A stretch of DNA of 5,054 nt from AC-69 sp036519575 (lineage in GTDB: Bacteria > Actinomycetota > UBA4738 > HRBIN12). The stretch's first letter is position 1, and each line of letters starts with the position of its first letter. This document shows, one piece after another, positions 1-5,054 of this stretch. The DNA is taken from contig DATDKZ010000259.1 of the NCBI GenBank assembly GCA_036519575.1, forward strand, positions 1 to 5,054. Direction: 5' to 3'. A model generated the notes under the pieces. That model was given only the letters and a program-made list of their open reading frames with translations, had not been told where the DNA came from and made no database searches. Both the position numbers and the translations under genes were made by a program.

Positions 1-534
1 GGTGCCCATCCGGTGGGCATGGATCTCTCGATCCGGCAACTCGAGCACGCGAAGGAGTTGATGGCCCGGGCGGGCGTGTCGTTCCCGCTGGTGAACGGCG
101 ACGCCGAGGGGACTCCCTTCCGCGACGAGAGCTTCGACGTCGTGTTCTGTGACCACGGCGCCACGACGTTCGCCGATCCGTACCGGTCGATCCCGGAGGC
201 GGCCCGGCTGCTCCGGCCCGGTGGGCTGCTCGCGTTCAACATCGAGAGCCCCATCCACTTCGTCTGCTGGAACGACGAGAAGGAGACGGTGGACGACCGC
301 CTCCACCTCGACTATTTCGGGATGCACAAGTGGGAGGACGATGAATCGGTCAACTTCATGCTTCCGTACGGGGAATGGATCCGTCTGTTCCGCTCGACCG
401 GCCTTGAGCTCGAGGACCTGATCGAGCCGCGTCCCGCTGCCAACGCCCGATCCACCTATCTCGACTACGCCGAGATCGGGTGGGCCCGCCGGTGGCCCGG
501 CGAGAACATCTGGAAGCTCCGGAAGCCCCGGTAG
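1..534 (+). CDS. Class I SAM-dependent methyltransferase, 5'-truncated by window edge
   Basis: The frame is open from base 1, so the ATG at 19 is probably internal and the true start lies upstream of the window. The visible 177 residues begin at the end of the second beta strand of a Rossmann-like methyltransferase: VGMDLS (residues 5-10) carries the acidic residue Asp8 that normally binds the ribose hydroxyls of SAM. The GDAEGTPF segment (33-40) is the usual adenine-contact region, SFDVVFCDHG (44-53) is motif II/III, and LLRPGGLLAF (70-79) is the typical post-motif loop and strand. The glycine-rich motif I (GxGxG) must lie upstream and is missing here. The C-terminal half is rich in Trp, Asp and Glu and ends in a basic tail (KLRKPR), as often seen in Methyltransf_11/25-type proteins. 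The protein is soluble and cytoplasmic, with no membrane segment. The substrate is unknown. The stop codon abuts the start of the sulfatase, which suggests co-transcription and translational coupling. Confidence 0.88.
   Translation, partial: GAHPVGMDLSIRQLEHAKELMARAGVSFPLVNGDAEGTPFRDESFDVVFCDHGATTFADPYRSIPEAARLLRPGGLLAFNIESPIHFVCWNDEKETVDDRLHLDYFGMHKWEDDESVNFMLPYGEWIRLFRSTGLELEDLIEPRPAANARSTYLDYAEIGWARRWPGENIWKLRKPR
521..525 (+). promoter_or_regulatory. Shine-Dalgarno-like GGAAG for the sulfatase start at 535
   Basis: GGAAG lies nine bases before the ATG at 535, inside the last codons of the methyltransferase gene. It supports 535 over the in-frame ATG at 562 as the start. It also implies that ribosomes finishing the upstream gene could re-initiate on the sulfatase. 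Confidence 0.45.
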
Positions 535-1941
535 ATGGGCCGGCGCCCGCTGCGAAGGACCATGGCGTCGGCGGTTTCCGCGCTCGTCGTGTTGCTCATC
601 GCGGCGTTCGTGCCCTCCTCACCTCCACGAACGGACCAGCGGCCCAACATCGTCCTGATCCTGACAGACGACCAGTCGCCCGACTCGCTCCCGCACGAGC
701 CGCCCGTCATGCCGCAACTCCAATCGATGATGCGGGACCCGGCTGATCACTGGATCACGTTCTCCAACGCCTTCCTGAACACCCCGCTGTGTTGTCCATC
801 CAGGGCCTCGATCCTCACCGGGAAGTACTCGCACCACACCGGGGTCCGGACCAACGACGACGGCGAGCTCCTCGACGAGTCCTCGACCATCGCGACCTGG
901 TTGCACGCCGCCGGGTACCACACGGGCCTGATCGGCAAATACCTGAACGGGTATCCGTTCGGCCCGAGCTCGTACGTCCCGGCGGGGTGGGATCGGTGGC
1001 AGGTGAAGCGGCAGGGGGACCAGTCCACGGCGTACTACCGATACGTGCTGATCGACCAGGGGTTCCCCGACTACCGAGGCGATGGGCCGGGCAACTACTC
1101 GACCGACGTCTACGCCGCCGCAGCGGCCTCGTTCATCCGCTCGGCTCCCCCGGGGCATCCGTTCTTCCTAGAGGTGGCCCCCACAGCGCCGCACCGCCCG
1201 TGGACGGAGGCTCCCCGGGACGCCGGGGCGTTGGCTGGGTTCCCGATCGCCGACCCCCCAAGCCTGGGGGAGAAGGACGTGTCCGACAAGCCGAAGTGGG
1301 TCCAGGGGCTCCCTCCGCTGGACGCGGAGCGCCGGGCAGAGCTCCGGGCGATCCATCGGCGATCCTTCGAAACGCTCCTGTCCGTGGACGACCTGGTGGC
1401 TCAGGTGATCCGTGCGCTCCAGGTCCGCGGTGCCCTGGCCAACACCGTCATCGTCTTCATGACCGATAACGGCTTCTCCTTCGGGGAGCACCGATGGGTG
1501 GGCAAGACGTGTGCGTACGATGAGTGCATCCGCACGCCGTTCCTCGTGCGCTTCCCGGGCGCCTCGTCGCACGTGGACCCCCGCCTCGTCTCCAACGTCG
1601 ACCTGGCCCCGACGTTCGCCGAGCTCGCTGGGATCGAGCCACCGTCACCGGTGGATGGGATGAGCCTGGTTCCGCTCCTCGAGGGGCGACCCTTCGAGTC
1701 CTGGCGAACGGCCCTCCTGAACGAATACGTCGGCGACCAGAAGGTGCCGCCCTGGTGGGAGGTGCGAACGGAGGACTTCGCCTACGTGGAGCTGGCCACG
1801 GGGGAGACGGAGCTGTACGACCTGGCCGGGACCATCGGCTCCGCCGACCCGTACGAGCTCGAGAACCGGGCGCTCGATCCCGCCTACGCCGCCGTGCGGG
1901 CTCGGCTCGCTGCGCGGCTTGCCGCCCTTCGCACGGGTTGA
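535..1941 (+). CDS. Exported sulfatase, N-acetylglucosamine-6-sulfatase-like
   Basis: A 468-aa type I sulfatase of the alkaline phosphatase superfamily, a normal length for the family. A basic n-region (RRPLRR) and a hydrophobic stretch (about residues 11-26) indicate a Sec signal peptide or N-terminal anchor. The catalytic domain starts at RPNIVLILTDDQ (36-47), where Asp45 and Asp46 are metal ligands. The motif CCPSRASILTG (86-96) contains Cys86, expected to be converted to formylglycine, followed by Arg90 and Lys97. Further expected active-site residues are Lys135 (GLIGKY), His220 (APHRPW), Asp311 and Asn312 (TDNG), and Lys324. The order and wording of these motifs, plus the segment LLSVDDLV (281-288), resemble eukaryotic N-acetylglucosamine-6-sulfatase (GNS) and bacterial relatives. 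The real substrate could be another sulfated sugar or an aryl sulfate. Activity would need a formylglycine-generating enzyme, not encoded here. The start abuts the methyltransferase stop. ATG 562 is an alternative start that would remove the basic n-region. Confidence 0.93.
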   Translation: MGRRPLRRTMASAVSALVVLLIAAFVPSSPPRTDQRPNIVLILTDDQSPDSLPHEPPVMPQLQSMMRDPADHWITFSNAFLNTPLCCPSRASILTGKYSHHTGVRTNDDGELLDESSTIATWLHAAGYHTGLIGKYLNGYPFGPSSYVPAGWDRWQVKRQGDQSTAYYRYVLIDQGFPDYRGDGPGNYSTDVYAAAAASFIRSAPPGHPFFLEVAPTAPHRPWTEAPRDAGALAGFPIADPPSLGEKDVSDKPKWVQGLPPLDAERRAELRAIHRRSFETLLSVDDLVAQVIRALQVRGALANTVIVFMTDNGFSFGEHRWVGKTCAYDECIRTPFLVRFPGASSHVDPRLVSNVDLAPTFAELAGIEPPSPVDGMSLVPLLEGRPFESWRTALLNEYVGDQKVPPWWEVRTEDFAYVELATGETELYDLAGTIGSADPYELENRALDPAYAAVRARLAARLAALRTG

Positions 1942-1995
1942 GCTCGGCCCGCACCGGCCCCCCCAATCGAAGAGGTTGCTGCTAGCGTTCGGCTG

Positions 1996-3603
1996 GTGCA
2001 GGACGCGCCCGGTCCCGATCCGCCTCCGTCCCGATCCGGGTCGTCCGGCCGTTGGTTCGAGGGACGACGCTCATACCTCGGATTCCTCTTGGTGGTCGCG
2101 CTCATCATCGCCGGGCTCTCCTGGGCGGGCCGCCGGGGTGCGGGCGAGGGCGGCGAGACCGGCGAGAACGGAAGCGCTCCGCCCCGGAGAATCTCGCCTT
2201 CGGGCTCGCCCCCAGGCACATCCCCCACGCCGATCGCGACCATGGAGCCTGGGTCCACACCCGTGAAGCACGTGGTCTTCGTGGTCAAGGAGAACCGGAC
2301 GTTCAACAACTACTTCGCCACCTATCCGGGGGCGGCCGGCGCGACGTCGGGCGGCACGATCCGTTGCACGGAGAACGGGTGCCGGGACGGCCCGACCGTC
2401 GAGCTGCACCGGGCCCGAGACGTCCAGGCCCACGACCTCACGCATTGTTTCCGCTGCGCGCTCACCGCGATCAACGGCGGCAAGATGAACGGGTTCAACT
2501 GGATGAACGGGCCGATCCCCCTGGACGCCGAACGGGCCACGCTGTTCGGCCACGACCTCTCCGGCTACACGTACTTCGGCCGTAAGGGGATCCCGAACTA
2601 TTGGGCCTACGCTGACCGGTTCGTCCTAGCCGACCACTTCTTCACGTCGATGTACGGACCCACGCTCCCCGAGCACCTGTATGCGGTTGCGGCGCAAGCC
2701 AATGGGATCGTGGACAACAAGAGCACCACGGATCACGCCGGAAGCTACTGCGACGACCCCACCGAGTACGCGACGCGCTTCCGGCCAAGGCTGTCGCTGA
2801 AGGACATCGCCGACATCATGAACCTGGAGGAGCGGATCGACGCGAACGGCGACAACACGTTCGCGCTGGGCCGGTACTGGGATCGCATCCGACTGTGCTT
2901 CGACATCCCGGTCCTGCCGGACCAGCTCCAGGCCGAGGGCATCTCCTGGAAGTACTACGCGGAGGAGAACGCCTGGATGAACGCTCTGCAGATGATCCGT
3001 CACGTGCGGTTCGGCGCGATGTGGCGCCACGTCCGGCCACCCGCCGACTTCGCACCCGACGTGCGACAGGGCCACCTGCCTGCCGTGTCGTGGGTCATCC
3101 CGCCCGAGTCGTACAACGAGCACCCCGGCCTGGGAAAGAGCGTGTGCGCCGGCGAGAACTGGACGGTGAACCTGGTCAACAGCATCATGAAGAGCGAGTT
3201 CTGGCGGTCCACGGTCATCGTGGTGGTGTGGGACGACTTCGGGGGGTTCTTCGACCCGATCGCCCCTCCGCACCTCGACCACATGGGCTTGGGACCGCGC
3301 ACGCCCGCACTGATCATCTCGCCGTTCACGGTGGCGGGCGACAACCGGAACGGCGGGGCCGTCGATCCCACCGTCTACGAGTTCTCGAGCGTCCTGCGAT
3401 TCATCGAGCTCGTGTTCGGGCTGGATCCCATGACCGAGCGGGACGCGAACGCCGATCCGCTTTCCGGCGCGTTCGACTTCGAACACCCGAGGTTCAAGAA
3501 GCTGGTGCTCCCGCTCCGAGAGGACTGCCCATACGGCACGACGTTCGCCCAGCTCGCCCCGAGCTGGCCGTTCGCCCGGACGATCGGCTCACCCCTGGAC
3601 TGA
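1996..3603 (+). CDS. Membrane-anchored phosphoesterase, phospholipase C / AcpA family
   Basis: A 535-aa protein of the PF04185 phosphoesterase family (bacterial phospholipase C and AcpA-type acid phosphatase), which hydrolyses phosphate mono- or diesters. The chosen start is GTG; the frame is open back to the sulfatase stop, and a GAAGAGG at 1969-1975 is too far (20 bases) to be a good ribosome site, so the start is uncertain. Residues 27-44 form one membrane segment preceded by basic residues, which predicts an outside catalytic domain. A Gly/Pro/Ser-rich linker follows (about 46-89). The catalytic domain has KENRTF (98-103; Glu99 and Asn100 as metal ligands), GPT (221-223; Thr223 in the nucleophile position), NEHP (His376) and WDDFGG (412-417; Asp413 and Asp414). 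It differs from the usual family wording at Asn104 (normally Asp) and Pro421 (normally His in YDHV). It has eight cysteines, none in the anchor. It is a paralogue of the convergent gene at 3589-4974. The substrate is unknown. Confidence 0.88.
   Translation: MQDAPGPDPPPSRSGSSGRWFEGRRSYLGFLLVVALIIAGLSWAGRRGAGEGGETGENGSAPPRRISPSGSPPGTSPTPIATMEPGSTPVKHVVFVVKENRTFNNYFATYPGAAGATSGGTIRCTENGCRDGPTVELHRARDVQAHDLTHCFRCALTAINGGKMNGFNWMNGPIPLDAERATLFGHDLSGYTYFGRKGIPNYWAYADRFVLADHFFTSMYGPTLPEHLYAVAAQANGIVDNKSTTDHAGSYCDDPTEYATRFRPRLSLKDIADIMNLEERIDANGDNTFALGRYWDRIRLCFDIPVLPDQLQAEGISWKYYAEENAWMNALQMIRHVRFGAMWRHVRPPADFAPDVRQGHLPAVSWVIPPESYNEHPGLGKSVCAGENWTVNLVNSIMKSEFWRSTVIVVVWDDFGGFFDPIAPPHLDHMGLGPRTPALIISPFTVAGDNRNGGAVDPTVYEFSSVLRFIELVFGLDPMTERDANADPLSGAFDFEHPRFKKLVLPLREDCPYGTTFAQLAPSWPFARTIGSPLD
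2285..2304 (+). repeat. 20-bp perfect inverted repeat, plus-strand copy (partner 4750-4769)
   Basis: These 20 bases, encoding most of the KENRTF metal-binding motif of the plus-strand phosphoesterase, occur as an exact reverse complement at 4750-4769 inside the same motif of the minus-strand paralogue. The identity reflects shared ancestry and strong protein constraint, and possibly conversion between the copies. It is not evidence for a mobile element. Confidence 0.8.
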
Positions 3604-4974
3604 CGGAGCCGGATCGTCCGGGAACTGCGCGCCCTGGCAGTCGGTGCGCACCGGCTGGGGATCGGGCTCCCTCGGCTCCTGAGAGAAGTCGAAGGCCTCG
3701 GAGAGGTTGCGGGCATCACGGTCGCGGTGGGTGAGCTGCGACAGGCCCCAGTTGTCCTCGATGAACCGAAGCACCGAAGAGAACTCGCCGAGGGTGTGGT
3801 CGACGTAGCCGGCTTTGGCGTAGGGCGAGATGAGCAGCAGCGGCACCCGGATCCCGAAGCCGAACCCGTCCACCTGGGGAGGCGGGACGTGGTCGTAGAA
3901 CCCGCCGTAGTCGTCCCAGGTGATGAAGATGGCCGTGTCCTTCCACATGGGGCTGGACATGATGGCGTTCACGATCCGGGTGGTCCAGTTCTGGCCCCAG
4001 CAGAAGCTGTACTCGGGGTGCTCGGAGAGCTCGAAGCGCGGCGTGACCCAGGTGACGGGAGGAAGGCGGTCGTCCCGGACGTCCTGCACCAACCCATCCA
4101 CCGGGAACACGTGCGACTGCCACAACTGCGTGTCCTGGCGGATGTGGCGCACGGCGTCGTACGCGGACCACAGATAACCGTTCTGCATGTTCGTCGCCGA
4201 GTAGTAGGCCCACGGGATCCCCGCGCGGAGCAGGAGGTCGCCCTCGGTCAGGAAGTCGAAGCACGGTGGCACCTTCACCTCCTTGCCCTCGCGGTCCTCG
4301 ACCGGAACATAGGCCTGCTCGACCGAGTCGCATCCCCACGCCTTGAACAGCCCCGTGGTCCGGTGCCGCTCCCTGAGCTGCTCGAGGTCCTGGATGGGGT
4401 TGTCGTGCGTCCCACCGGACTGGGCGGCGATCGTGTACAGGTGGTTGGGGAACGACGGGCCCTGGGCCGAGGCGAAGAAGTTGTCCCCGAGGACGAACCG
4501 CTTCGCCCAGTGCCAGTAGGCCGGCAGGTCCTTCGGCCCGAACTGGGTATAGGCGTAGCGGTCGGCCGGCGCGCTCACCGAGGCGAAGCCGTCCATCTTC
4601 CCCTCGTTCCAGGCCTGCAGCGCGCATTCGTAGCAGTGCACGATGTCGATGGGGATCCGGTCGAGGGCGGGCGTCAGGGGACGTGCGATCCCTTGATCCA
4701 TCCCCGAGGTCGCGCCATCGGCCCCGGGGAACCGGCCGAAGAGGTTATCGAACGTCCGGTTCTCCTTGATGACGAACACGACGTGTTTGATGGGCCAGCG
4801 AGTGGGGAACGAGGTCGCGTCGACGCGGCCGGGGCGACTACCGAGATCGGTGGGGGGCAAGGGGTTCCAGTCCGGCAGGCCGCTGGAACACGCCACCGCC
4901 ACGAGCAAGAAGGCCGCGGACAGCACGGCGCCGGACGAGCGCCGTCTGCCCGGTCGATGAGGGTCACCCCGCAT
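3589..4974 (-). CDS. Lipoprotein phosphoesterase, phospholipase C / AcpA family
   Basis: A 461-aa PF04185-type phosphoesterase read on the minus strand from ATG at 4974-4972. The N-terminus has a basic region (RPGRRR), a hydrophobic core (about 16-28) and a lipobox-like VAVAC ending at Cys29, so it is probably a lipid-anchored, extracytoplasmic protein. The catalytic domain starts at IKHVVFVIKENRTFD (62-76; Glu71, Asn72), followed by HCYECAL (113-119) and NEGKMDGF (123-130). The presumed nucleophile Ser174 lies in GPSFPNH, with SEHP (His319) and WDDYGGFYDH (353-362; Asp354, Asp355, His362). All expected catalytic positions look intact, so it is likely an active phosphatase or phospholipase. 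Besides Cys29 it has six cysteines (114, 117, 215, 238, 325, 446), each matched in the facing paralogue, suggesting disulfides. Its last codons overlap the end of the plus-strand paralogue by 15 bp. No good Shine-Dalgarno precedes the start; a leaderless transcript is plausible. The physiological substrate is unknown. Confidence 0.92.
   Translation of the reverse strand: MRGDPHRPGRRRSSGAVLSAAFLLVAVACSSGLPDWNPLPPTDLGSRPGRVDATSFPTRWPIKHVVFVIKENRTFDNLFGRFPGADGATSGMDQGIARPLTPALDRIPIDIVHCYECALQAWNEGKMDGFASVSAPADRYAYTQFGPKDLPAYWHWAKRFVLGDNFFASAQGPSFPNHLYTIAAQSGGTHDNPIQDLEQLRERHRTTGLFKAWGCDSVEQAYVPVEDREGKEVKVPPCFDFLTEGDLLLRAGIPWAYYSATNMQNGYLWSAYDAVRHIRQDTQLWQSHVFPVDGLVQDVRDDRLPPVTWVTPRFELSEHPEYSFCWGQNWTTRIVNAIMSSPMWKDTAIFITWDDYGGFYDHVPPPQVDGFGFGIRVPLLLISPYAKAGYVDHTLGEFSSVLRFIEDNWGLSQLTHRDRDARNLSEAFDFSQEPREPDPQPVRTDCQGAQFPDDPAPSVQG
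4750..4769 (-). repeat. 20-bp perfect inverted repeat, minus-strand copy (partner 2285-2304)
   Basis: Exact reverse complement of 2285-2304, coding for the KENRTF active-site segment of the lipoprotein phosphoesterase. The flanking bases diverge at once on both sides. Confidence 0.8.
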
Positions 4975-4980
4975 CCGTGG

Positions 4981-4986
4981 AACCTA
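4981..4986 (-). promoter_or_regulatory. Putative -10 box TAGGTT for a leaderless transcript of the lipoprotein phosphoesterase
   Basis: Read on the minus strand, TAGGTT fits the actinobacterial TAnnnT -10 pattern and ends six bases before the ATG at 4974. The expected transcription start would fall on the A of the start codon, giving a leaderless mRNA. This agrees with the lack of a convincing ribosome-binding site. No clear -35 element is visible 16-18 bases upstream, so the call rests on the -10 box and its spacing alone. Confidence 0.35.
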
Positions 4987-5024
4987 TCTCATGACCCGGG
5001 CTGCCCGCGCTGCGTGATGGAGGA

Positions 5025-5038
5025 CGGCCCCGGGGCCG
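5025..5038. repeat. 14-bp perfect GC palindrome upstream of the lipoprotein phosphoesterase
   Basis: CGGCCCCGGGGCCG is a perfect palindrome about 50 bp upstream of the minus-strand start codon and just before the Shine-Dalgarno-like sequence at the right edge. It could be an operator or part of a hairpin, but in DNA this GC-rich a short all-G/C palindrome can arise by chance. Confidence 0.3.
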
Positions 5039-5044
5039 GATAGC

Positions 5045-5053
5045 GGGGGAGGA
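5045..5053 (+). promoter_or_regulatory. Shine-Dalgarno-like GGGGGAGGA at the right edge
   Basis: A strong match to the anti-Shine-Dalgarno sequence ends one base before the window end. With normal spacing a plus-strand start codon would lie within about ten bases outside the window. If so, that gene is divergent from the lipoprotein phosphoesterase and shares its roughly 80-bp upstream region. The start codon is not visible, so this is an inference. Confidence 0.35.
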
Positions 5054-5054
5054 C

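Noticed and set aside
1..1941. Methyltransferase-sulfatase fusion split by a sequencing error or stop-codon readthrough
   Set aside because: The sulfatase begins with its own ATG, basic n-region and signal-like hydrophobic stretch, which would make no sense in the middle of a fusion protein. The abutting junction is normal for an operon.
1942..1995. Promoter or terminator in the 54-bp gap between the sulfatase and the phosphoesterase
   Set aside because: No hairpin with a T-run and no recognisable -10/-35 pair. The GAAGAGG at 1969-1975 is too far from the GTG start to be a confident ribosome site.
2626..3486. Minus-strand open frame (286 codons) antisense to the plus-strand phosphoesterase
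   Set aside because: Its composition is dominated by Val, Arg, Asp and His with no domain or motif. The plus strand over the same stretch encodes conserved active-site motifs.
3609..3621. Inverted repeat CCGGA-TCG-TCCGG near the convergent gene ends, as a possible terminator
   Set aside because: The stem is only 5 bp, there is no T-tract on either side, and it lies inside the coding sequence of the minus-strand gene.
3727..5043. Long plus-strand open frame (438 codons) antisense to the lipoprotein phosphoesterase
   Set aside because: It mirrors a gene with clear catalytic motifs. Its translation is low in complexity (rich in Val, Arg, Gly, Glu) with no recognisable domain, as is typical of antisense frames in GC-rich coding DNA.
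5017..5043. Tiny plus-strand open frame (ATG 5017 to TAG 5041) as a leader peptide
   Set aside because: It has only eight codons, no regulatory codon run, and no ribosome site of its own that I can support.

Overview
The window is GC-rich (about two thirds G+C by eye), densely coded, and uses mostly G/C-ending codons. It reads like a high-GC bacterium, most likely an actinobacterium from soil or a similar environment. The basis is the codon bias, the GTG start, the promoter-like TAnnnT box set for a leaderless start, and the general look of the proteins. No rRNA, tRNA, CRISPR array or mobile element is visible. The taxonomic call is an inference.

Layout. Positions 1-534 (+) hold the C-terminal part of a class I SAM-dependent methyltransferase cut by the window edge. 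Its TAG stop is followed immediately by the ATG of a 468-aa sulfatase (535-1941, +) with the formylglycine motif CCPSR and a hydrophobic N-terminus. A 54-bp gap leads to a 535-aa phosphoesterase of the phospholipase C / acid phosphatase (AcpA-like, PF04185) type with an N-terminal membrane anchor (1996-3603, +). Facing it is a second, clearly homologous phosphoesterase, predicted to be a lipoprotein (3589-4974, -). The two genes converge and their 3' ends overlap by 15 bp. The last 80 bp hold the probable promoter of the minus-strand gene, a 14-bp palindrome, and a strong Shine-Dalgarno-like sequence at the right edge that may belong to a divergent gene starting outside.

How the genes relate. 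The sulfatase and both phosphoesterases belong to the alkaline phosphatase superfamily: metal-dependent phospho- or sulfo-ester hydrolases that share a fold. All three carry export or anchoring signals, so the window looks like a small locus for cell-surface ester hydrolysis (sulfate and phosphate release, or remodelling of surface lipids and glycans). Substrates cannot be read from the sequence. The methyltransferase is tightly coupled to the sulfatase, but any functional link is unproven.

I see no convincing sign of a wholly new system. The points most worth a second look are the diverged catalytic positions of the plus-strand phosphoesterase, an even set of conserved cysteines shared by the two paralogues, and the convergent overlapping arrangement of the paralogous pair.
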